Source of the DNA: JAVBOP01 sp031550405 | GTDB taxonomy: Bacteria > Bacteroidota > Ignavibacteria > Kapaibacteriales > UBA2268 | Assembly (NCBI GenBank): GCA_031550405.1 | Contig: JAVBOP010000118.1 | Coordinates: forward strand, 1 to 11,533 | Reading direction: 5' to 3' | Length of the DNA stretch: 11,533 bases | Shown here: positions 1 to 5,894 of the stretch, piece after piece | Layout: each line of letters starts with the position of its first letter | Numbering within the stretch: position 1 is the stretch's first letter | Translations under genes and position numbers: made by a program | The notes under the pieces: model-generated | What the model was told of the DNA's origin: nothing | Databases searched by the model: none | Seen by the model: only the letters and a program-made list of their open reading frames with translations

Positions 1-325
1 TATGCTGTTCTTTCAGTTCAGTCATCGGCATTTTAAAAAACGCTTTTGCTCCGAATGGCTTAAATACTACAACAATCATGTCAATGTTACCACTATATAC
101 CAAGTCGCTATGTGCCATTTCCTGTCCGCTCAAAAAAGCATACGGATGCCAATCTTTATTCTTCGCAGAAAATATTCGATCGCCACGATGAAACATCAAA
201 CATATAAATCCTGTTGAAATAGTGCGTTGGATTGTTTGAGACGCGCTATTCGTTTGCAAAAACCAATAATGTTTTATACAAGGAGCAAGTATTATCGAAG
301 GTTGTATGATTTGAAAAATTTCCAT
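1..325 (-). CDS. AraC-family transcriptional regulator, N-terminal part (cut by window edge)
   Basis: An open frame of 108 codons starts at 325 and runs off the left edge without a stop. In-frame stops lie just upstream of the ATG, so this is the first possible start. The translation resembles the N-terminal sensor domain (DUF6597 type) found ahead of the AraC helix-turn-helix in Bacteroidota. It has an early APCIKHYWF segment (residues 14-22), a GFICLMFHRGD strand (39-49), a LSGQ motif (65-68) and the FKPFGAKAFFKMPMTEL block (88-104) typical of that domain. The DNA-binding half lies outside the window. Family knowledge suggests a ligand-responsive cytoplasmic regulator; the ligand and targets cannot be inferred. 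The next gene on the same strand is separated from it by a terminator, so this gene is probably transcribed on its own. Confidence 0.8.
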   Translation of the reverse strand, partial: MEIFQIIQPSIILAPCIKHYWFLQTNSASQTIQRTISTGFICLMFHRGDRIFSAKNKDWHPYAFLSGQEMAHSDLVYSGNIDMIVVVFKPFGAKAFFKMPMTELKEQH

Positions 326-422
326 TCCTTACTAAAATACAATAAATATATTACTTAAAATTGGAAAAAATGGACATGATTGGATTATGAATATTTTTTC
401 ATAAATCGCATACATATAAATA

Positions 423-453
423 AAGAGCGTATAATTAACTGCTATACGCCCTT
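423..453 (-). terminator. Rho-independent terminator after the beta-helix gene
   Basis: An 11-bp stem (423-433 with 443-453) and a 9-base loop start 17 bases beyond the stop codon of the minus-strand gene. Read on the minus strand the stem is complete, with one G-U pair. Read on the plus strand the same position is an A-C mismatch, which favours minus-strand use. A T-rich run follows on the minus strand. Confidence 0.65.
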
Positions 454-469
454 ATATGTTATCGTTATT

Positions 470-2002
470 TTATTCTTTCATGAACCACACAACCTCTCCA
501 TCTGCGTCAAGCATGTACATGCCTGTGGGATATGGAGATATATCTATGCTATATATGGAGTTACATATATTGCTGTATGCCGCTAACAGCTTGCCTGACA
601 TGTCAAATAATGAAATATTTTTAATTATTCTATTGTCTATATTGCTGATAGTTAGCATGTCATTGCCCGGATTTGGATAAGCGTATACAGATGGCATACT
701 TAACGCATCATCATCTATGCCGGATACTGCATATTCTATGCTGCCTGCCGTATATTTTCCATAAATATCTATATTACGTTTAGCAGCAAGCTGGTCATAG
801 TTTATTGCACTGTCAGCCTGTGCGGCAGTCATACCTGCACCTGCCAATATGCTGCTTACGCCATTGCTGTCAGCCAAATTTTCAATATCAAATCCTATAG
901 AATTAGGTCTATAATATGCAGCATCCTTCGCCTCATCTGTCATATTTCCAAACCTGTCATAGCCCTGCAACAATAATTTTTGCGCAACTACCATATAAGT
1001 AAGGGCTTTGCAAGCCTGTTCACCTTCACCAAAAAATATGTTGTCTGTATAACCGCCAGCCGGACCATAAGCAGTGTTGTATAAATTCATAGTTCCTGTT
1101 ATTTCGCCAGCCCCAAGATTATATAAATCGTAACCCTCAGCAATATTATTGTCATACAGGATGGAATTATATATATCAAGAGACGCATCACCTATAAGTG
1201 CAATACCATTAGTATTGCCAGCAGAAGTTACATTGTTTATAACCACACTGTTTTCATAACCATACTGCACTAAAATTCCGGAACTAATCATAATGCCATC
1301 AGTTATCGATGTCCCAGTATTTCCACTTACAGTTGTATTGGCAATAATTGCATTGCTATATAGAATTGCTATACCCGAAGCAACACCAATACTAAGATGA
1401 GGTGTAGCACCTGAACCAGTCCCAGAATTTCCACTTGCTACTGTATTAGTAATAATTGCATTATTAACCGCACCCTCGCCCCAAATACATATTCCTATAC
1501 CATTAGCATGAGCTATATCATTATTATTTGTAGCAGAAGCGGAGATTTCATACACTTCAACATTATTAGTTATTATCTTGCCTGCTGAATATATGCCATA
1601 AGCAAAAGCATTAATACTCTCATCATCAATATTATTTACACATGTCGCTGTAGCACCTGTAAGTATAAGGTTCTCTACCTTATTATCCGCAGCAGTTTCT
1701 TCAAACCATAACACATACGCTTCCTGATATGTATCAGTACCTGCTGACGGAGCATTGCTTGCATTAATAATTGGTTTGTCTGTTGTGTTATTGCCTGATA
1801 TAAAGAGAGATTTGGTAATTTTAGGAAGAAGTTCTGTAAGGTCAATGTCTGTTGTAATTTTTATAGTGTCGCCGCCTGTACCGCTGTTTACTGTAGTTAT
1901 TGCATCTCGCAATTCAGTTTCTGTTGATGCCTCGTATGTTGCTGCATAAGTATTTACTGCCATTATGCAGACAAGAATAGAAAACAAACATCGTTTTTTC
2001 AT
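470..2002 (-). CDS. Secreted right-handed beta-helix protein with T9SS type A sorting domain
   Basis: This 510-residue protein has a signal peptide (MKKR, then a hydrophobic run, with likely cleavage after A20 in TYA). Residues 22-80 resemble the start of pectin-lyase-fold/polymorphic outer-membrane proteins, including the LPKITKSLFISG segment at 59-70. Residues about 105-310 are Asn- and Ile-rich coils with near-repeats at 181-194, 217-230 and 251-266 (NAIIxNTxxSGNxG pattern), consistent with a right-handed parallel beta-helix. The C-terminal about 75 residues form a T9SS type A sorting domain: YPNPGNDMLTIS at 442-453, then SLFDMSGKLL and PTGMYML. Such proteins cross the outer membrane by T9SS and are released or anchored at the surface. 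The substrate is unknown; no lyase active site was recognised, so adhesin or structural roles are equally possible. The ATG at 2002 is followed at once by lysines, supporting this start. Confidence 0.85.
   Translation of the reverse strand: MKKRCLFSILVCIMAVNTYAATYEASTETELRDAITTVNSGTGGDTIKITTDIDLTELLPKITKSLFISGNNTTDKPIINASNAPSAGTDTYQEAYVLWFEETAADNKVENLILTGATATCVNNIDDESINAFAYGIYSAGKIITNNVEVYEISASATNNNDIAHANGIGICIWGEGAVNNAIITNTVASGNSGTGSGATPHLSIGVASGIAILYSNAIIANTTVSGNTGTSITDGIMISSGILVQYGYENSVVINNVTSAGNTNGIALIGDASLDIYNSILYDNNIAEGYDLYNLGAGEITGTMNLYNTAYGPAGGYTDNIFFGEGEQACKALTYMVVAQKLLLQGYDRFGNMTDEAKDAAYYRPNSIGFDIENLADSNGVSSILAGAGMTAAQADSAINYDQLAAKRNIDIYGKYTAGSIEYAVSGIDDDALSMPSVYAYPNPGNDMLTISNIDNRIIKNISLFDMSGKLLAAYSNICNSIYSIDISPYPTGMYMLDADGEVVWFMKE
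1310..1462 (-). repeat. Imperfect tandem coil repeat within the beta-helix gene
   Basis: The segments 1418-1462 and 1310-1354 encode near-identical coils (NAIITNTVASGNSG and NAIIANTTVSGNTG) spaced 36 residues apart. A weaker third copy lies further along at residues 251-266. The DNA is also visibly similar. This looks like duplication of beta-helix coils and is a site where length could vary between strains. Confidence 0.6.
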
Positions 2003-2139
2003 TTTTTAATCTCTAATAGTTGTACATAATTTCTATTAATATACAAAAAAGATATAATATAGAAAATACCATATCTGTTTTTTTGCCTGATAGATTGTTT
2101 TTTTATCGCTAAATAGATACAATTTACAACTTATACCAT

Positions 2140-2173
2140 AAAAAAAACTGCCGCTACTTTTGCAGGACAGTTT
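2140..2173 (-). terminator. Rho-independent terminator after the beta-barrel gene
   Basis: On the minus strand, 22 bases past the stop codon, AAACTGTC pairs with GGCAGTTT (one G-U pair) around a loop of about 13 bases. Five further T residues follow the stem, giving an eight-T run. It separates the beta-barrel gene from the beta-helix gene downstream of it, so the two are probably not a tight operon. Confidence 0.65.
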
Positions 2174-2195
2174 CATATGTTTTATTAATTTTTGT

Positions 2196-3023
2196 TTAGA
2201 ATTGAGTGTTAAATCCAATAAATGTTTGGAACTTAGGCTGTCCCATACCTTCTGCCAATGCTGAATATTGCGGCTCCATAAAAATATTAAATATTAAATT
2301 GCCAGCCTTTATAACCTTGCCGATACCTAACCCTAATGGAACATTGTAGTTACCGCTATTTAAGTCAAAAGACCAAATCCCTGTGCTGCGCAAATATGTA
2401 CCTCCGCCTAATTGCCAGAAAATAAAGATCTGCGGTGTTAATATGCTTATATCTTCCGATTCAATTCCTTCAGGCAGCTCCTCTTTGTCTGCAAAAGAAA
2501 ATTGCCATTGCAACAAAGTACCCAGTTGAATGGTGTGGCTCTTTGCAAAAAATGCCATTGCCGAAAGACCTGTCTGCCATTTATCTTGGCTCATGCCATG
2601 AGAACCGGTAGGTGCCACCAGCATAGGTCCAATACCCAAACTGACGCCTTCAGGTGTGTTGGGCAATTTGTAAATAGCAAATACACTAAAATCACCGAAC
2701 CCGGTTGTTGGCGAAGAATTGACAGGTGCCAATGTCGTAAAAGGCATTGTTGCCCGCAAAAAGATAGGTCCTATAGGCTGCGCATATCGCAGCATCAGGC
2801 TGTTCATTGTTGCATCTTCAACACCGTAAAGCGAATGTGTTGCATAATTATGCACATTGAATGTTTTTTTAGGTGCCAAAGGATTATTTGCTTGTTTTAT
2901 CGCCTCCATATCCAAGCCATTATTTGGCGGCTGAGGTGCAGCTGGAGCATTTTGTGCACTCACAGCTATTGTTATGGCGCACATCATGTATGCTGAAATT
3001 AAAATTCTTGATAGTGCTTTCAT
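2196..3023 (-). CDS. Outer-membrane beta-barrel protein (transporter-like, often annotated 'neuromedin U' family)
   Basis: The 275-residue product starts at the ATG at 3023. A GTG four codons upstream (3035) would also be in frame, but the ATG directly precedes a standard signal peptide (MKALSR, then a hydrophobic stretch ending SAQ). A short Ala/Pro-rich linker follows (QNAPAAPQPPN), then alternating strands. TGFGDFSVFAIY, VSLGIGPMLVAPTGS, the DKWQTGLSAMAFF strand, and the closing NYNVPLGLGIGKVIKAG and QTFIGFNTQF segments resemble the outer-membrane family annotated as 'transporter' or, misleadingly, 'neuromedin U'. The terminal aromatic residue fits a barrel inserted by the BAM machinery. 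The cargo is unknown. It lies upstream of the beta-helix gene on the same strand, with a terminator between them, so co-function is only a possibility. Confidence 0.7.
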   Translation of the reverse strand: MKALSRILISAYMMCAITIAVSAQNAPAAPQPPNNGLDMEAIKQANNPLAPKKTFNVHNYATHSLYGVEDATMNSLMLRYAQPIGPIFLRATMPFTTLAPVNSSPTTGFGDFSVFAIYKLPNTPEGVSLGIGPMLVAPTGSHGMSQDKWQTGLSAMAFFAKSHTIQLGTLLQWQFSFADKEELPEGIESEDISILTPQIFIFWQLGGGTYLRSTGIWSFDLNSGNYNVPLGLGIGKVIKAGNLIFNIFMEPQYSALAEGMGQPKFQTFIGFNTQF

Positions 3024-3433
3024 GTTAATTCTCACATAAAAATAATTAATAAATTAGTGAATTATTCAACATCTTAAACTTACACAAATGAATTTTAAGA
3101 TGATGGCTTATTGTACGTGTACATAATAATAAATGTTTTTAAAACTGCAACTAAGCTGCATAATCCAAAGCAAATACACAACTTACAAACACCAACACCC
3201 TCAAATACATACCGTTGTTAATTAAAATAAGGATATTATCTAAAGATATATATATGATTGAATAAGTGTCTGTTGAAAAACAAATTTAATGTAATGTATA
3301 GCGTCAATAAGTACCCATAAATCGTGTCTTAAAACATTTATAAGTATTACTATAACTTTGCTATAGGGTATTGTAAAATATAGATACATTTATTGTATTT
3401 GTAATTATTTAATATTAAGTAGTTTATAAATAT
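3024..3433. other. AT-rich intergenic stretch, no gene seen
   Basis: No convincing coding frame exists on either strand. The part nearest 3023 must carry the promoter of the minus-strand beta-barrel gene. It also holds a 9-bp inverted repeat (3070-3078/3094-3102) and a near-palindrome around 3108-3129 centred on GTACGTGTAC. Nothing else was recognised. Confidence 0.6.
3070..3102. repeat. 9-bp inverted repeat upstream of the beta-barrel gene
   Basis: CATCTTAAA at 3070-3078 is exactly inverted as TTTAAGATG at 3094-3102, with 15 bases between. It lies 47-79 bases before the beta-barrel start codon, where an operator or a leader hairpin could sit. No T-run follows the stem, so it is not a terminator. 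Confidence 0.5.
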
Positions 3434-3906
3434 ATGAGTTATCCACGTTGTTACAGCATAAATAAAGTTAAACATGGTTTTCTTTGGGGGGCGTCAGCGC
3501 TATCTTTGCAAAGACTGCGGTTTTAACTTTTTGCTTGAGAGCAAATCTAATGTTAAGCCCTTAAAAACAAAGCGATTAGCTCTTGATATGTATTTGGAAG
3601 GTTTGGCTTTCTGTCAGATTGATATAATATGAAAAAATATTCATAAAATAGGCAGATTTACCTAAAAACGATGCGCCTGCAAATATTGTTAAAATCGACG
3701 AACTTCATACGTATGTATGTTAAAAAAAAGATACTTATGGATTGTTGTTGATAGATTTAAATATTATTGACATACCTATTAATTGCAATATGCAATATAT
3801 ATCTTTAGATAACACTATTAATTACTTGGCGTAGATAAATTATTCAAGGAAAGGATATTGCTTATGTTGTGAGAAAAGATGCCGATATATGTCGATATGC
3901 AATATA
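3434..3906 (+). pseudogene. Degenerate IS1-like transposase
   Basis: Fragments of an IS1-family transposase can be read in order, but only by changing frame. An N-terminal MSYPRC piece at 3434 keeps part of the zinc-finger region. After a shift near 3480-3490 it continues as RQRYLCKDCGFNF (CKDCG at 3507-3521) and LALDMYLEGLAF, a typical helix-turn-helix lead-in, and stops at the TGA at 3630. VKIDELHTYV, with the first catalytic Asp of the DDE domain, is at 3688-3717. RYLWIVVDRF follows in another frame (3729-3758). A possible DNTINYLA remnant precedes a stop near 3834. Several frameshifts and stops, and much of the catalytic core apparently missing, make it inactive. The exact 3' end and terminal inverted repeats could not be fixed. 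Confidence 0.75.
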
Positions 3907-3944
3907 AATGACTATTGCAAAAATTTGGCTTGGTGAAATATTGC

Positions 3945-3975
3945 TTTTACAAGTGCGCATAAATAAGTATATTTG
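3945..3975 (+). promoter_or_regulatory. Candidate Bacteroidota-type promoter for the cheY-cheY-cheZ operon
   Basis: A TATATTTG at 3968-3975 matches the Bacteroidota -7 consensus TAnnTTTG exactly. A TTTT at 3945-3948 is three of four to the -33 TTTG, and the spacer is 19 bases, as expected. The first start codon follows 30 bases later. It lies just beyond the IS1-like remnant. The call rests on consensus matching in AT-rich DNA. Confidence 0.4.
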
Positions 3976-4005
3976 TCTTTAAGAAACATATAGTCGAGAA
4001 ATATA

Positions 4006-4374
4006 ATGGCAAAAAGAATTCTTGTTGCAGAAGATTCAAGTTCAGTCAGAAAATTTATAGCATTTTCTATTAAGCTGATTGGGCATGAAGTTATTGCTGC
4101 TGAGGACGGCATGGATGCGCTTGAGCAGTTGCCTAAGGGCAAAATAGACATGTTAATTACAGACTTAAATATGCCAAATATTGACGGATTGCGTCTGATT
4201 CGCACTATTCGTAAGGAGCCTGAATATAAGGACTTACCTATTATAATCTTATCTTCACTTTCTACTGATGAGGACATTCGAGCAGGTTTGGAAGCTGGTG
4301 CAGATTCATATTTAGTGAAGCCATTTAACACCAAACGTATTCAATACGAAGTTACTAAATATTTAATTGATTAA
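4006..4374 (+). CDS. cheY: CheY-like single-domain response regulator (first copy)
   Basis: This 122-residue protein is only a receiver domain, the usual CheY length. It carries the acidic pocket E9-D10, the phospho-acceptor D53 in LITDLNMP, S83 in place of the conserved Ser/Thr switch, the aromatic Y102 matching E. coli CheY Y106, and K105 in the LVKPF loop. All residues needed for phosphorylation are present. CheY normally takes phosphate from CheA and binds the flagellar switch. It is first in an operon with a second CheY (18-base gap) and CheZ. It is clearly diverged from the second copy (ILSSLSTDEDI against MVTTRGLKQDI in the switch loop), so it may be a phosphate sink or serve a different target. 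The ATG is preceded by only a weak GAG-type ribosome site. Confidence 0.88.
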   Translation: MAKRILVAEDSSSVRKFIAFSIKLIGHEVIAAEDGMDALEQLPKGKIDMLITDLNMPNIDGLRLIRTIRKEPEYKDLPIIILSSLSTDEDIRAGLEAGADSYLVKPFNTKRIQYEVTKYLID

Positions 4375-4392
4375 TATTTTAAAGGAAATATA

Positions 4393-4767
4393 ATGCGGTT
4401 TTTAGTAGTGGATGATTCTCCCACGATGAGAAGAATAGTTATAAATGCTTTAAAAACCTTTGGTTATACAGAAGTTGTGGAAGCTGGGGATGGGCAGGAA
4501 GCATTTGACAAGCTGCAATCGGGTGCAAAAGTAGATTTTGTAATTACCGACTGGAATATGCCGAATATGAGCGGCTTGGAATTGACAAAAGCCATTCGCT
4601 CGCATGATGATTATAAGCATTTGCCAATTATAATGGTTACAACTCGCGGATTGAAGCAGGATATAATTGAAGCTTTAAAAGCGAGAGTTAATAACTATGT
4701 AGTTAAACCATTTACTCCTGCAATTCTAAAAGAAAAAATGGATGCTGTTTTAAGCAAAGGTGTTTAA
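4393..4767 (+). CDS. cheY: Chemotaxis response regulator CheY (second copy)
   Basis: This 124-residue receiver domain has the classic CheY signature VITDWNMPNMSGL with phospho-acceptor D53. It also has D7-D8, T83 in VTTRG, Y102 and K105 in NNYVVKPF, the complete set for phosphorylation and the T/Y switch. It is closer to canonical flagellar CheY than its upstream neighbour. A good Shine-Dalgarno (AAAGGA, 4381-4386) lies six bases before the ATG, the best in this operon, so it may be well translated. It is followed 22 bases later by CheZ, its expected phosphatase. Being single-domain, it acts by protein-protein contact, most likely with FliM/FliN or with the CheZ tail. Confidence 0.92.
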   Translation: MRFLVVDDSPTMRRIVINALKTFGYTEVVEAGDGQEAFDKLQSGAKVDFVITDWNMPNMSGLELTKAIRSHDDYKHLPIIMVTTRGLKQDIIEALKARVNNYVVKPFTPAILKEKMDAVLSKGV

Positions 4768-4789
4768 TTAATTTTTTTTAATAAATGTT

Positions 4790-5746
4790 ATGGATATAAA
4801 AGCTGTTGGTCAAAAGGTTGATGAGCTTAAAGCACTCTTTCTTCTCGGACAACGTATGCTTCCATTTATGGAAGAGTTATTTGCATTTGTGGGTGATACA
4901 ACTCCGCTTCTGGAAGAGGTAAACAATGCAATTCAGGAAAATCTAAATAAAATGCCGAACGCTTCAAAGCAGCTTTCTAAAGTTACAGAAGCAACTGAAA
5001 TGGCAACAACTGAAATCATGGATATAGTGGATAAAATCACCAATGATTTATTTGCAGTTATCGATGAACTGGAAGAGCTGAAATCAATCGACGAACAAAG
5101 GCTGGCAAATCCTGTCGCCCTCTTGGAAACTATTGCCGCAAGTATTGCAAATGGCAAGGACTTAGCTGCGCTTCTGCCCGAGATTAATCTCTTCATTGAC
5201 AGGATGAAAAATGCCACTTCAAGCGAACATTCCGAGATTATAGGAAAGACGGTAAACCGCTTGACGGAAATGACCAATGAAGCTAATTCAATCATTATGT
5301 CATTGCAAGTTCAGGATATTACAGCGCAACAACTTGCAGCCGTGAATCATTTATTGGAAAACATACAAAAGCGGCTTTCGAGAATCATGCAATATCTTAA
5401 TTCCGATAAGGATGAAGCTCATAAGGAGCTTGAAAATGATGAACATATAAAAATTTCCAAACTTCACCGGGCGATTGCTTTTGACCCGGATGCGGTTGAT
5501 TCCATCGGCAAAAAAGAAACCCGCCAGAATGATATTGATTCGCTTATGGCGGATATTAATAGCGGAAAAATCATTGATATTGATGAAGAACAGAGCGGTG
5601 AAACCGATATTGATTCATTGCTAAGTTCCTTTGAACAGGAGGCTTCCGCCGATTCAAAGCAAACACCTGCTGTAAATTTGGAAAACAATGAGAATCTTGA
5701 AGAGTTTTCTCAAGAGGACATTGATGCTCTGTTTGGCAATGTATAA
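4790..5746 (+). CDS. cheZ: CheZ-type CheY-P phosphatase with extended multi-motif tail
   Basis: This 318-residue, largely helical acidic protein is well above the 214 residues of E. coli CheZ. Residues 55-82 (MPNASKQLSKVTEATEMA and on) correspond to the CheZ helix containing LPEAT...VAEMT. The active-site segment SLQVQDITAQQ (171-181) aligns with FQDLTGQ of E. coli, so D176 and Q180 match the catalytic D143 and Q147. A charged linker follows (about 205-245). The C-terminus SQEDIDALFGNV (307-318) matches the CheY-binding tail of CheZ and resembles the FliM N-terminal peptide. Two more D-I-D-S-L copies precede it at 248-252 and 273-277. CheZ ends signalling by speeding CheY-P dephosphorylation. 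There is no obvious Shine-Dalgarno, so translation may be coupled to cheY. A terminator closes the operon. Confidence 0.85.
   Translation: MDIKAVGQKVDELKALFLLGQRMLPFMEELFAFVGDTTPLLEEVNNAIQENLNKMPNASKQLSKVTEATEMATTEIMDIVDKITNDLFAVIDELEELKSIDEQRLANPVALLETIAASIANGKDLAALLPEINLFIDRMKNATSSEHSEIIGKTVNRLTEMTNEANSIIMSLQVQDITAQQLAAVNHLLENIQKRLSRIMQYLNSDKDEAHKELENDEHIKISKLHRAIAFDPDAVDSIGKKETRQNDIDSLMADINSGKIIDIDEEQSGETDIDSLLSSFEQEASADSKQTPAVNLENNENLEEFSQEDIDALFGNV
5531..5731 (+). repeat. Three D-I-D-x-L motifs in the CheZ tail
   Basis: DIDSL is encoded at 5531-5545 and 5606-5620, and DIDAL at 5717-5731. The first two share GATATTGATTC at the DNA level. Each begins a short hydrophobic helix-like segment (LMADI, LLSSF, LFGN) in an otherwise acidic tail. 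The last is at the position of the known CheY-binding peptide of CheZ; the other two are inferred extra docking sites. Confidence 0.7.
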
Positions 5747-5769
5747 GCAGCATTTTTCAATTACATAAG

Positions 5770-5797
5770 AGACCCACGCATGTGGGTTTTTTATTTT
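5770..5797 (+). terminator. Rho-independent terminator of the cheY-cheY-cheZ operon
   Basis: ACCCAC (5772-5777) pairs perfectly with GTGGGT (5782-5787) around the loop GCAT. A run of six T residues (5787-5792) and further T-rich DNA follow. It lies 25 bases after the cheZ stop codon and is the clearest terminator in the window. Confidence 0.85.
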
Positions 5798-5828
5798 AAT
5801 TGCAGCCCATGTTTTCCAAATTATTTGC

Positions 5829-5836
5829 TATATTTG
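5829..5836 (+). promoter_or_regulatory. Possible -7 promoter element for the S41-like gene
   Basis: TATATTTG matches the TAnnTTTG -7 consensus and is identical to the element before cheY, 58 bases ahead of the start codon and beyond the operon terminator. No good -33 element is visible at the usual spacing, so this is weak. Confidence 0.25.
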
Positions 5837-5894
5837 TGGGAAATGAGGATACACTCTCTTTTGTGCGAATAATGAATTTTTTTTAATTAAACTA

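Noticed and set aside
2..217. 71-codon plus-strand frame at the left edge
   Set aside because: It is antisense to the AraC-type N-terminal domain, which gives a far better protein match.
1310..1462. Repeats as a CRISPR-like or regulatory array
   Set aside because: They are in frame, imperfect, and explained by beta-helix coils in the encoded protein.
2036..2218. 60-codon minus-strand frame between the barrel and beta-helix genes
   Set aside because: It overlaps the end of the barrel gene, spans its terminator hairpin and has low-complexity Lys/Tyr content, so it is very unlikely to be coding.
2502..2996. 164-codon plus-strand frame rich in Cys and His
   Set aside because: It lies antisense inside the well-supported beta-barrel gene. 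Its Cys/His content reflects the complement of that gene's codons, and it shows no domain.
3033..3035. GTG as the start of the beta-barrel gene
   Set aside because: It is in frame, but the ATG four codons later gives a standard signal peptide with Lys at position 2. The GTG adds nothing recognisable.
3291..3330. Possible left end of the IS1-like element
   Set aside because: The sequence looked vaguely like an IS end, but no matching inverted copy was found before the cheY promoter, so no boundary can be claimed.
3912..4334. 140-codon minus-strand frame over the first cheY
   Set aside because: It is antisense to an intact CheY with all catalytic residues, and the translation is Ser/Ile-rich without a motif.
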